This document shows, piece by piece, positions 9,730 to 20,599 of a DNA stretch of 64,000 nucleotides. The DNA is taken from contig NC_090986.1 of the NCBI RefSeq assembly GCF_041146395.1, positions 46,660,001-46,724,000 of the forward strand. The letters run 5' to 3'. Below the pieces are notes generated by a model that was not told the origin of the DNA, did not search any database, and saw only the letters and a program-made list of their open reading frames with translations. The DNA is from Eulemur rufifrons. Taxonomy: Eukaryota > Chordata > Mammalia > Primates > Lemuridae. How positions within the stretch are numbered: the first letter of the stretch is position 1; each line of letters opens with the position of its first letter. The position numbers and the translations under genes are program-made.

Positions 9730-10600
9730 TTATTAGTAGTCGTTAGATACACAATTTCCCATCCTATAAGTAACCACGCTAACAGGGAGATCAGGGCTCA
9801 CTCCTTTCCCTCTGAAAAGATGCAACAAGTGCTTTTGTGTGTCCCAAGCACAAAAGCTACCACCTCCTCCGAGGGAGGGCAGGGCTATCAGTCCTTTCCC
9901 TGAGCTGCCTGTCTCTTTTGCTAGGAGCCTACTTGCCCTGGAGGCAAGTCTCTGACATAACCGCAGCTTCCCCACCAGAGCATTTCCTCGACAGCCCACA
10001 GCCAATCTGGTAGCGCTGCACACAGTGGATTGAGCAGCCTCCACCTCCTCTGCCGGAGCTGGGCGAGGCTGGGAGCTGGGAATCTGTGTGCTTTTGTGTC
10101 TCCAAAGACAAGGCCCTCTGTCACTGCTGAAAGAGAGAAGGGTGAGCGGCTTGTGTGCCACATATCTGCCTGCCTCTAATCTCATCAAGACCAAGACGGG
10201 TCCACCCTCTCATTGCAGGCTCTCAGTGCATCCACACTTCTCCTGCCTCAGCATTCATCTGGGGCAGAAGAGCACCCCACTGCTCACTATGCCAGCCAGT
10301 GCCTGAACCCAGGGAAGCTTGAGGCCAAGTTCACCAGCTCAGCTGCGGTCTGATCCGCGTAGGACTCAAGCACATCATCCAGCAGCCTGGGAACTGGGGA
10401 CTATACTTAACTTAGTCTACCACGACTGGAACATGAACACTCTCCCAGGGCTCTGAGGTCCAGCTGGCCGAAAGGCAGGGTACCTCTCCCTCTCTACACT
10501 GAGCAGCAGAGCTCCCAGCAGAAGGGAAAAGGTGAAGAGCAAAGCTGTTTGTTTGAAGCTGAGGGAAAGGGTTCCAGATGAGAGGGAGCCATTATAATAC
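9730..10600. other. GC-rich island of unknown origin
   Basis: About 870 bases clearly richer in G and C than the AT-rich DNA on both sides, with sharp edges. The longest frame is 153 codons on the minus strand (9733-10194), but it shows no domain, signal peptide or conserved motif I recognise, and overlapping frames are also open, as is usual for GC-rich DNA without selection. Composition resembles an L1 5' UTR (compare 53830-55294) or an old LTR, but I cannot match it to either. A short exon or promoter cannot be excluded by eye. Confidence 0.4.
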
Positions 10601-12612
10601 ATAAATATATTACACAGAATCTAGCTGCATTTATTATATAGGCAATTAAGTATTTGAAGATTTCTGAATAAATCTGTTATAAAGATATCTCCAGTTAATT
10701 TTAATATAAATTATAGATTCATTGTCCACAAATTTGGCAACCCCTTTTAAGAAGTATTAATTGAATAAGTTTTGAATAACTTGAACTTTTATAACATCCA
10801 AATGTCTATAATAATTTTTCAATATATTTAATATTGAAGTTGTTTGAAAGAATTTATGTTCTTATGCCTTGTTTATTTCTTCCAATCCTATAGAATTTCT
10901 GCTATAAATTAGCAATTTGCTGCAATAAATTTTTTTAAATATTTATATTCACAGAAAGTTTTTATTAAATTAATTACTTAATTCCTTTTAGTTAACAAAT
11001 AAAATGTATATATTTATGGAATAAATATGCAATGAATCTTAAAAATAGATGACAACATATTTGATATTTATAGTTAAGAATTTGACTTTTTGCAGATATA
11101 CTTCTCAATAAGTAGATAGTACTCTGGACAAAAGGGATAAAAGAAAAAATAGAAAACTGTATATTTTCCTTGGTTATGGTCAGACATATGTGTTTAAAGT
11201 AATAAAGTATCACTAAAATTAACAAAAAAGGCTCTGGAATGTTGAATTTATTTGCTCAAAATGTCCAGAGTGCTTATGTGACTGACAATGAGTTTTGTTG
11301 AGTCATAATTATCTGAATTTGCAAATTAAAGTCATTTTCTTCTCTCATTGATTAGTCATACTGAGTCATGAACACAATCTGTAGTTCCATTTTAATACAT
11401 TGTGTCAATTCATTTGGGGTTTGAAGTTAAATAACTATGTGACCCACAGTGGGAGACTTTTATACATCATCTTAATTTATTTGTAGGATGCTATAATGGA
11501 GATAATGCCACAGGATCCCCATATAGCCAGTGCAGCTAACCGACTAGACTTGACTATATAATTTGAAAATTAATATGCTCCTTTGAGAAGTTTTGTTGCA
11601 TTTTTAATCACACTTAAGAGAATAAACTATACTTAGTCTATTGAGTATAGGTTTTACTCAATTAAAAATAAACTTTGTGACAGCTTAATCCTACTACAAT
11701 TTGTAACAGAATGAATATAGCACATTCACTGTAACTCAGATTCTCAGAAATTTTACTAATGGTCCATTTTATGTTCCATAGAGGTGAACATTTATACCTC
11801 AGGGAAGCTGGTGGCCACAATTAACAAAGAAAGTTGTTGGAGTTGACAGTTGCTACTTTATTTCAAGAAAGCATTCAAGTAGGTTTCTTCTATTTGTAAA
11901 TTGGACTTAAAGGTTCCGTAAATTTACATAGTCACACAACTGAGTGTGAAATTTCCTATTATAATGCAGATGGTAAGACCAACTTCATTCCTGAAGTTTT
12001 AATGACACAATTTGATAGAATAGCTTGAAATAGAGGTGGAAAGGGGTAAGCACGTGGGCCTATTGTTACTGTCAGCAAGAATTTGATATAAATGGAATTC
12101 TGTTTTCTGTTTGTCCAGCAAATTAACTATTTCTTTCTCAGTCATCGATTGGTAAGAACATCCATTTGGCTATAAAGTTCAGGGAGTAATAGAATATAAA
12201 TAATAATGAAAACAAGAATGGGCACTGGTGCTATAAAATGATTGCTTCCCCATCAGCCTTGGTTAACTACTGCATCATTGTCTTTTTTGTTTTCAGAGTT
12301 TATTTTTGAGAGTTTTGTTAGTTTGTTTGTTAAAGCACATGCTAAAGCACCCCTAAATTCTAATTTTTTGGTATTATTACTGCCTTAGTATTCAGAATTA
12401 TTTAAAGAGACCTTTGAAAGGTTGACCATATACTGAATTTAATTAAATAATCAAGGCCTTTTTATATATTTCATACTCCTCTGCTTTTTCCCCAAAATGT
12501 TATTATAGAAATCACAAATTTGTGAGGTTATGTGAATTCATGTTTGTATATATATATATTAATACTCATTATAAGTTAAAATATAAATTAAAAAATCACA
12601 ATAACCTTCCAA
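10601..12612. other. Unassigned AT-rich DNA
   Basis: No coding signal, RNA gene or repeat that I can name. Confidence 0.5.
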
Positions 12613-13308
12613 AGATTTTTTTTTATTTCAGCATATTATGGGGGTGCAAAAGTTTATGTTACATATATTGCCCTTGCCCTCCTTCCCCCCAAATCAGAGC
12701 TTCAAGCATGTCCATCCCCTAGATGGTGCACATTGCACTCATTATGTATGTATACACCTCTCCCCCCCACATCTGCCCAACACCCGATTAATGTTATTCC
12801 TAAATGTGTTCTTAGGTGATGATCAGTGAAACAAATTTGATGGTGAGTATATGTGGTGCTTATTTTTCCATTCTTGGGATACTTAGCCTAGTAGAATGGG
12901 TTCCAGCTCTATCCAGGAAAATACAAGAGATGCTATATCACCATTGTTTCTCATAGCTGAGTAGTACTCCATGGTATATGTATACCACATTTTATTAATC
13001 CACCCATGTATTGATGGGCACTTGGGTTGTTTCCACATCTTTGCAATTGTGCATTGTGCTTCTATAAACATTTGCATGCAGAAGTCTTTTTTATAGAATG
13101 TCTTTTGTTCTTTTGGGTAGATGTCCAATAATGGGATTGCTGGATCAAATGGTAGGTCTACTTGTATCTGTTTAAGGTATCTCCATATTACTTTCCACAG
13201 AGGTTGCCCTAGTTTGCAATCCCACCAGCAGTGTATGAGTGTTCCTGTCTCTCCGCATCCACGCCAACATTTATTGTTTTGGGACTTTTTGATAAAGGTC
13301 ATTCTCAG
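12613..13308 (-). mobile_element. L1, 5'-truncated (3' UTR and ORF2 end)
   Basis: Minus-strand insertion: poly(T) at 12616-12623, then the L1 3' UTR (gcatattatgggggtgcaaa onward) and the C-terminal part of ORF2. It is truncated near 13308. A short agattttt occurs at both ends (12613 and 13308) and may be part of the target duplication. Same L1 family as 19871, 22067 and 52391. Confidence 0.9.
12883..13308 (-). pseudogene. L1 ORF2 C-terminal fragment
   Basis: Open minus-strand frame for the last part of L1 ORF2: [20 protein letters not shown] is the cysteine-rich C-terminal domain, followed by [23 protein letters not shown] and WIELEPILLG. ORF2 supplies endonuclease and reverse transcriptase, but neither domain is present here, so it is dead. 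The frame begins at 13332 in flanking DNA, upstream of the truncation point. Confidence 0.9.
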
Positions 13309-13465
13309 ATTTTTAAGTACAGATTCATTCAAGTTGTGAAATTTAACATATGAATATGTCTTGTCTTTAAAGTTTGAATAAACAAAGAATATGTTTGCAT
13401 TTTTAAATTGTAATTTCTCTTAAGAAACACATTATCTCCCTTAAGAAACATTAATAAAGTTTATC
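13309..13465. other. Short spacer
   Basis: AT-rich unique sequence between an L1 and an Alu; nothing recognised. Confidence 0.4.
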
Positions 13466-13479
13466 AAATGACCCTATGA
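13466..13479. repeat. Alu target site duplication, left
   Basis: aaatgaccctatga, repeated exactly at 13820-13833 after the poly(A) tail. Confidence 0.9.
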
Positions 13480-13819
13480 GGCCAGGCGCGGTGGCTCACG
13501 CCTGTAATCCTAGCACTCTGGGAGGCCGAGGAGGGTGGACCGCTCGAGGTCAGGAGTTCAAGATCAGCCTGAGCAAGAGCGAGACCCCGTCTCTACTAAA
13601 AATAGAAAGAAATTATCTGGCCAACTAAAATATATATAGAAAAAATTAGCCAGACATGGCGGTGCATGCCTGTAGTCCCAGCTACTCGGGAGGCTGAGGC
13701 AGTAGGATCACTTAAGCCCAGGAGTTTGAGGTTGCTGTGAGCTAGGCTGACGCCACGGGACTCACTCTAGCCTGGGCAACAAAGCGAGACTCTGTCTCAA
13801 AAAAAAAAAAAAAAAAAAA
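13480..13819 (+). mobile_element. Alu SINE, strepsirrhine type
   Basis: Full-length dimeric Alu starting GGCCAGGCGCGGTGGCTCAC and ending in a poly(A) tail of about 22. It has A and B box regions of the 7SL-derived left arm and the ttatctggccaactaaaa stretch in the middle that marks strepsirrhine Alus. It is flanked by the perfect 14-bp direct repeat aaatgaccctatga (13466-13479 and 13820-13833). Little divergence and a clean tail suggest a recent insertion. Confidence 0.95.
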
Positions 13820-13833
13820 AAATGACCCTATGA
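13820..13833. repeat. Alu target site duplication, right
   Basis: aaatgaccctatga, matching 13466-13479; its first bases merge with the poly(A) tail. Confidence 0.9.
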
Positions 13834-14344
13834 TCATTTTGACATATTAAAACCCTCATATTAGCCATAAAAAATGAAGCATCTCTCTTAAGAAACACAT
13901 TATTGATCAATAGATAATAATTATATAGATATCTCCATAATAAAATAGCACCTCTCACCCATTAGTATGACTAAAGTAATAATAATAAAAAACAACGATG
14001 GCACTAAATATGACTGAAAATATGGAACAACTGGAACTCTCATAAATTGATAGTGAAAATGTAGAATTATACAACAAATTTGGGAAATTGCAATATTCAT
14101 TGTAAAGTTATCATATACTTATTCTATAACCCACCAATTTCATCACTATCATTTAATCCCAAAGAAGTACAATCATATATATCCACATAGCCTTGTGTAA
14201 GATTAATCGCAGCTACTTTATGATAGTCAAAATCTAGAAACAATCTAGGTATCTATCAATTTTTTTAGAATGCCTATATAAACTATGACATGATAACTAG
14301 AATTGGCAAAACTAATCTGTAGTGTATATACATATACATGTGTT

Positions 14345-14418
14345 TATATATGTGTGTGTATAAATATCTCAAAACATACATATCTCTCAACATATATTTA
14401 TACACACACACATATATA
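14345..14418. repeat. TG/TA-rich inverted repeat
   Basis: Arms at about 14345-14367 (tatatatgtgtgtgtataaa) and 14393-14418 (tatacacacacacatatata) are complementary over more than 20 bases around a 25-base loop. They look like two opposing dinucleotide expansions in the old L1 3' UTR. Confidence 0.7.
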
Positions 14419-14505
14419 TGTAACAACAGTTGTTGCTTCTGAGAAGTGAGGAGTAGAGGTTGATTAAGGAGACATGAAAAAACTTTCAGAGGGAATGATC
14501 ATGTT

Positions 14506-14895
14506 CTTTTTTATTTATTATTTTTATTTCAAAGTATTATGGGGGTCAAAATGTTTTGGGGTACATGTATCACTTTTGTAATGCTCAAGTCAGGGTTAAA
14601 AGTGTGCCCATCAACCAGATAGTGTTCATTGTATCCGTTAGGTAGGTTTTTGCCCATTCTCTTCTCCCCGATCCCCACTGCTTGTTTTCCTTTGAGATTT
14701 ACTTCCCTTTATGCACATGTGTGCTCCTTGGTTACTTCCAATTTAACAGTGAGTACAGTGGTGTTTGTTTTCCATTATGTAGATACTTCACTTAGAATAA
14801 TGGTCTCCCATTCCATCCAAATTGTTGCAAAAGACATTAAGTCACTCTTCCTCATGGCTGAGTTGTATTCCATTGTATACATAATATCATTCCAT
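14506..14895 (-). mobile_element. L1 3' end nested in old L1
   Basis: Poly(T)-rich start, then tttcaaagtattatggggg, a different tail variant from the gcatattat copies, and 3' UTR to the last bases of ORF2 (ttccattgtatacata). Same variant as the L1 at 39762. It splits the older L1 at 13930-15010, which gives the order of insertion. Confidence 0.8.
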
Positions 14896-15010
14896 ATCTT
14901 GATAAAAGTTTGAACTCCAAAGGTGTATTCATTTGTCAAAACTCATTGAAAGGGTACCTTAAGACTTGTGAATTTCTTGGTTTGTAAATTTTAACTCATA
15001 TACCAAAAAA

Positions 15011-16616
15011 GAGGAAGAACCATAACCATATATTGAACTTTATTATTTATATGCCTGCTGAAGCACTTGGGGAAAGTTAATTGATGTCTTCAACTTTGAA
15101 ATCAATGAAAAATAAGATGGATTGATGAGTGGATACACGGATAGACAGATGGACTGTGTCTGATAAAATAATCACAGTAAAATTCTACTTGTAGAATCTA
15201 GATGATGGGTATATGGGTGTTCCCTGTAAAATCGCTTTAACTATTTTCTGATTGAAAATTTTAATGATAAAATTTTAACAATAAAAAGAAAATATATGAG
15301 TTCCTTGTAATATCTGGGTGTCGTTGTCACCTTCATTTTAAATTTATAATCTAAAAGTGTGATTATAAAATCATGAAGTAGATGAGGTAAGGGGAAAGCC
15401 TCCAAAGTAGATGTCTATACTGCATAGACTTTAATGTTTGTGGTATTTTGTTTATTGATTTTTAATTTTTTATAATTTGAATTTCTATATAGTATGTAAT
15501 TTTATAAATCTTCATTTTAAAAATTTAAATGCTACTTTATTATTTTCCAGTTCTCTTAATGTATTATCTGTCGTGTTTTTTTTTTATTTTTGTCTTTCTT
15601 CTCGTTCATTTTCATTTGCAAAATTAAGATTTTTTTAATCTCTAATTTCCCCTGCATTCTGATATCTTACCTGTAGATTTTCTATTTTTTCTATGTTTTC
15701 TGATGCATTTTTTGTTTACTTTATTTTAGCTCATTTTGAAATATTAAGTTATAGTTCTGTTTGTGGAGTATGTTTCCTAGCATAGTTTCATTATCTAAAA
15801 TGATATTATTCTAGTCCTTATTCTTTATTTTTATCATAAAAACTTTGTATTTGATTCTATAATGGTCTTTATTGATCATTTTAATGTGAAATTGTTTTGT
15901 TTTGATATTTTGGAAGGGTTTCAACATCTTTTATAAATTCATGGCTTTAGAATTTCTTCTTTGGTTCTTATTCCAAAATGTCAAAACTTGTGGCCTCTGT
16001 CTTTCTGAGACCTCCTAGCTCCACAATCTCATTCTCTCCCATGGAATGACTCTTATATTGTCCTTTTTTGTACATTTATGGCTCAAACTGGGTTCTATAT
16101 CCAACAATTTCTACACACTATAATACGGAATATGTTTTCAAACGACCTGCTGGTGATTGGTTTTGAGATTTCATAAACCTAGATTTTTTCAGCCCATTCA
16201 AACCTTGCACTCATCCTGATATGGAGGCAGTCTAGATTCAGGTGTGTAAATCAGTTTGTTGCACTTCCTAATGAGAACCTGTCAGCTAATCTGTACTTCC
16301 TCACTGCCACACTTTTACATCCTGTCCACACAAATGTTGATACCATGCAAATTTGTTCCTTTCTTGTTGGATGAGTGCTTTTGAATATCCATAGGAACAG
16401 CTTTTCATGTACTTTTGTTGTAGATATTTTCCATGATTTTGTCTCTGCTATTCAAGATGTTCTGATATTTTCATTTTATTGGAAATGTCAGAAAGATTTA
16501 AAAATATACTGATAACAGCTGCCATCAATATCTTTCTATCATTCCTCTACACTTTTTAATTAAAATAAATATTTTTCACTTTCTTATCTAACCATTAATC
16601 TTTAAATAATTTTAAA
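15011..16616. other. Unassigned AT-rich DNA
   Basis: No open frame of interest and no repeat I can name. A T-rich patch lies near 15575-15600. Confidence 0.5.
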
Positions 16617-17100
16617 AGGATCAGGGTGGCTAAAGGTTGGGATGGTTGTGGCAATTTCTTAAAATAAGACAATGAAGTTTGCGGTATTGATTGACTCTCC
16701 CTTTCATGAAAGATTCCTCTGTAGCATGTGATACTGTTTGATAGCATTTTACCCACAGTGGAACTTCTTTCAAAACTAGAGCCAATCCTCTCAATCCCTG
16801 CCACTGCTTTATCATCTAAGTTTATGAAATATTCTAAATTCTTTATTGTCATTTCCACAATGTTCACATCATCTTTGCCAGTTGTAGATTTCACCTTAAG
16901 AAACCACCTTCTTTGCTTATCCACAAGGAATTTCTCATCCATTCAAATTTTACCATGAAATTGCAGCAATTTATTCACATCTTCAGGTCCACTTCAAAGT
17001 CACCTTCCTATTGTTACCTCATCTGCAGTTACTTCTTTCACTGAAGTTGTGCACCCCTCAAAATCATCCATGAGGGTTAGAATCAACTTCTTTCAAACTC
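16617..17100 (-). pseudogene. Tigger transposase C-terminus
   Basis: After the deletion the sequence resumes near the C-terminus. The minus-strand frame 16595-16942 reads [29 protein letters not shown] and [20 protein letters not shown], characteristic of the TIGD1/Tigger1 tail. Second and third catalytic aspartates are missing from the element. A domesticated gene is unlikely because the other parts are broken. Confidence 0.9.
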
Positions 17101-17103
17101 TAG

Positions 17104-17735
17104 TGGGTCTCAACAATGGGCTTAAAATATTCACTAAACCATGCTGTGAACAGATGGTGGTCATACAGACTTTTTTGCTCCATTAATAGAGCACAAAGTA
17201 GATTTAGTATAATTCTTAAGAGCTGTAGGATTTTTGGAAAGGAAAGTGAGCATTGGCTTCAGACTAATGTTGCCAGCCATGTTAAGCCTTAACAAGAGAT
17301 TCATCCAGTTCTTTAAAGCTTTGAAGCCAGACATTGACTTCTTCTCTCTAGCTAGAAAAGTCCTAGATGATATCTTCCACAATATAAATCTTTTTCATCT
17401 ACATTGAAAATCTTTTACTTAGTGTAGCCACCTTTATCAATTACCTCAGCTAGATCTTCTGGATAAGTTTTTGTAGCTTCTACATCATTTACAGCTTTAC
17501 CTTGCACATTTATATTATGGATATGGCTTCTTTTCTTAAACCTCATAAGACAACCTCTGCTAGCTTCAAACTTTTTTTTTTTTTTGCAGCTTTCTCACCT
17601 CTCTCAGATTTCATCAAATTGAAGAGAGTTAGGGACTTGTTCTGGAATAGATTTTGGTTTAAGAGAATGTTGTGGATGGTTTGATATTCTATCCAGGCCA
17701 TTAAAAGTTTCTTCATATCAACAATAAGGGTTTTT
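17104..17735 (-). pseudogene. Tigger transposase middle part, broken
   Basis: Continues the transposase with several frameshifts. The block at 17161-17382 reads SSRTFLAREKKSMSGFKALK, next to where the first catalytic aspartate lies in the family. The frame ends in the segment before the second aspartate, where the deletion begins. Confidence 0.8.
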
Positions 17736-17959
17736 CACTTTCTTATCATTTTTGTGTTTGCTGGAGTAGCACTTTTGATCTTGTTCAAGAGCTTTTCCTT
17801 TGTATTCACACCTTGGCTAACTGTTTGGCACAGAAGCTCTACCTTTGAGCCTATCTTGGCTTTTAACATGCCTTCTTCACTAAGCTCAGTCATTTCCAGC
17901 TTTTCATTTAATGTGGGAGACATGTGACTCTTCCTTTTACTTGAATGCTTAGAGACCAT
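17735..17959 (-). pseudogene. Tigger transposase N-terminus (DNA-binding part)
   Basis: Minus-strand frame with [17 protein letters not shown] and [13 protein letters not shown]: the psq-type helix-turn-helix that binds the terminal repeat, related to the CENP-B DNA-binding domain. Open for about 74 codons, then frameshifted. Confidence 0.85.
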
Positions 17960-18340
17960 TGTATTGTTACTAATTTCAATGTTGTTTTAGCTCATGAAAT
18001 AGGGAGACCCAAGAAGAATAAGAGAGACAGGAAAATAGCTGGGAGGTAGAGCAATCAGAACACCCACATTATCAATTCAGTTCACTGTTTTATATGGTTT
18101 CGTGGCATCTCAAAACAATTACAATAGTAATATCAGAGATCACTGATCACAGGTCAACATAACAGATAATAATGAAAACGTGAAATATTGTGACAATTAT
18201 CAAAATGTGACACAGGCATTAAGTGAGCATGTGCTGTTAGACAAATGGTGCCAATAACTTGCTCTACAAGAGTTTGCCACAAACAACCTTCAGTTTGTAA
18301 AAAGCACAATATCTATGAAGCACAATAAAATTAGGTGTAT

Positions 18341-18358
18341 ACATATATATATATATAA
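18341..18358. repeat. (TA)n simple repeat
   Basis: Short at-repeat abutting the Tigger1 end; Tigger elements insert at TA, so the repeat may include the target site. Confidence 0.7.
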
Positions 18359-19870
18359 ATCATGTTTTCTTAATCTATTCATCATTTGAAGGACACTTAG
18401 GTTTTCTCAAATATTGGTTATTGTAAATAATGCTATGAACATTGGAGAGCAGCTATTCCTTTGAGATGGTGATTTTGTTTCCTTTGGAAAATCTGTATAC
18501 TTTTAATGTTTATTAATTTTAGGATTGACTGACAAAGCAAAATATAGGCGATCCTGTGTGGTGCATGATACAATGTGTTGTCAAATGGATAGGTTGTTTT
18601 AGCTCTTAGAAAGTTAGAGGATGACAAAAAAGCCATTTGCCATGTTATTATTATCAGAGTGATACGTATTTTCAAATATTTCTAGCTGATATCCTAAATG
18701 TATGATACTGCTAATTGTTTTTAGGCAAAATAAATTGAAACATTTCAAGTGCATAAAATAAATTGGTGAGTCAGGATCATTGATGAAAACTCGGGAAACT
18801 TTGGTTTTGATTTGTATGTCAATATAATATTTCTGAAAGTCAAAGTCCAACAATGAAAAATTGAATTAAAATAGTTCAATATCAGAAATTAGAAAATATT
18901 TTATTAACTAAATATTTTCTGATTTTCATATAAAATCATTACTTTGTTACTTTAAAAGGAATTAGCATTTCTTTACAATGTGCAAATGCTACCTATATGG
19001 GTGAATGAATATTTTTAGAGAATTCTATCAATCATGGGCCTTGTTAATACTCCTTTTTTCAATTATTTATTAGAGAAGAATATTTTCAGAATTTAAATAT
19101 CACTATTATTTAAATAAGTTTCTGAGATTTTACAAACACATTAGCATTTTAATGTCACATACTGTAAAATAAGATTCATGCTATAATGAAAGTTATACTT
19201 ACTGCAATTAGGTACTGAGAAATATAGTAAAGTAATTAGAAATAAATCACTTCAAATTATGCATCTTCTTACACTTTTGAGCTTGATTACTTTTTAATAT
19301 GTGACAGCATTCTTCAGCAGCTCTTGCTTCCCCATTAGTGCATTGAAATTTGATGTTTTCTTTATAGAACATATGCACAATTTATTTAGTAGTAAGTTAT
19401 AAATTTTAGAAAATTAGGTTCTATGTTCATTAAGTCTGAATATTATGATAAACGAAAGTATGACTTTTGAGTCTTTAATGATATATGAACTACCAACAAA
19501 TAACTTGTTTTCAAGTATTGTTTTTAAAAAGTAAAATAGTATATTGAAGAAGAAATTATTGCAAATGTTTCTTGATTCTCCTTGTCTTATATTTAAATTA
19601 TCACTACATAGACGACTATGCCATATATGTGTGTGTGTCTGTAACACTATGATATGGTAATATATATGATATATCATAGCATTATATTTATTATAAACAG
19701 TATCAACTCACCAAAAAAGATATTTTTATGAGAATATGTAAAAAAAAATAATAACCCTGATCTAGACTAGGCGGTTAGGAAATGGTTTTATGAGAAAGTT
19801 TTACTGAAACAAGATTAGAAATTTACAATTACATATTTTTACTTATGTCATTAGCTAATGAAGGCACTAC
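18359..19870. other. Unassigned AT-rich DNA
   Basis: Nothing recognised. About 18360-18470 (ggacacttaggttttctcaa and following) may be a remnant of an old minus-strand L1 ORF2 end. Confidence 0.4.
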
Positions 19871-20288
19871 TTTTTTTTTTAATTATTATTTCAGCATATT
19901 GCGGGTGTACAAAAGTTTAGGTTACGTATATTGCCCTTGCGCCTCCCCCCTCCCAGTCAGAGCTTCAAAAGTGTCCATCCCTTAGACAGTGTGCATCGCA
20001 CTCATTATGTATGTATACACCCATCCCGTCCCCCACCACATCTGCCCGACACATCAATGCTATTCCTGAACGTGCTCTTAGGTGATGATCAGTGAAACCA
20101 ATTTGATGGTGAGTACATGTGGTGCTTATTTTTCCATTCTTGGGATACTTCACTTAGTAGAATACATGAGTGGATTAATAAAATGTGGTATATGTATATC
20201 ATGGAGTATTACTCAGCTATAAGAAATAATGGGGATATAGAATCTCTTATGTTCTCCTGGATAGAGTCAGAACCCATTCTACTAAGGG
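19871..20288. mobile_element. L1 tail with 5' inversion (twin-primed)
   Basis: Poly(T) at 19871-19880 and 3' UTR on the minus strand to 20162 (ending cacttagtagaat), then a plus-strand piece of the end of ORF2 from 20163 to about 20288, ending gaacccattctactaagg. The two halves are adjacent in a normal L1 and share attctacta at the junction. This is the structure made when both target strands prime reverse transcription. Confidence 0.85.
20163..20288 (+). pseudogene. Inverted L1 ORF2 C-terminal fragment
   Basis: Plus frame with HEWINKMWYMYIMEYYSAI and FSWIESEPILL, the end of L1 ORF2, reversed relative to its own 3' UTR. Confidence 0.85.
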
Positions 20289-20599
20289 AACTGCATTTAT
20301 TGGAGTCAATAGTTTGCCTTGTATCCCTGTCCCTCCACTACAACAAAATAGCAACCTTTGAATAAAACAGCTGTTCTCCATGCAAAAGAAAACCACCACA
20401 CTCATTATACAAAAGAAAAGAAAAATGGAATAAATTTTTCTTATTACCTATAAACCTGTTCTCAATTCATGGTGATACTATTTTAAATAAATGAAGTTTT
20501 AAATAAATTGCAAGCAAATGTCTCAAAGTATAATGAGAAATTTAGATTTTTACTTATCATTTAATTATATATTTTTATGTATTATATATAATATATATA
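20289..20599. other. Unassigned AT-rich DNA
   Basis: Nothing recognised; TA-rich run at about 20570-20602. Confidence 0.4.

Larger units (their letters stand above)
13930..15010 (+). mobile_element. Old L1 (L1M-type), plus strand, interrupted
   Basis: Decayed end of L1 ORF2 and 3' UTR. Translation fragments around 13970-14290 follow the ORF2 C-terminus with many stops. The 3' UTR continues to about 14505 (ending gatcatgttc), is interrupted by a younger minus-strand L1, and resumes at about 14905 with the typical catttgtcaaaactcattg. Age is judged from heavy divergence. Confidence 0.7.
16617..18342 (-). mobile_element. Tigger1-like DNA transposon, internally deleted
   Basis: pogo/Tigger (Tc1-mariner superfamily) element on the minus strand. 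The 5' end is near 18342: the terminal region with repeated gcttcat/gtgctt units is recognisable up to the flanking TA-rich repeat. The transposase then reads from about 17960 down to 16617. The catalytic core between about 17103 and 17100 (plus-strand view) has been lost in one deletion of several hundred bases, and the 3' UTR and 3' terminal repeat are missing. It cannot move. Such elements are ancient in primates. Confidence 0.9.

Noticed and set aside
9733..10194. 153-codon minus-strand open frame as a gene
   Set aside because: No motif or domain, overlapping open frames in the same GC-rich block, no upstream or splice context that can be judged by eye.
12883..13332. 149-codon frame as a host gene
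   Set aside because: It is L1 ORF2 C-terminus reading out of the insertion into flanking DNA.
16595..16942. TIGD1-like host gene
   Set aside because: It is the C-terminus of a Tigger1 fossil whose other parts are frameshifted and whose catalytic core is deleted.
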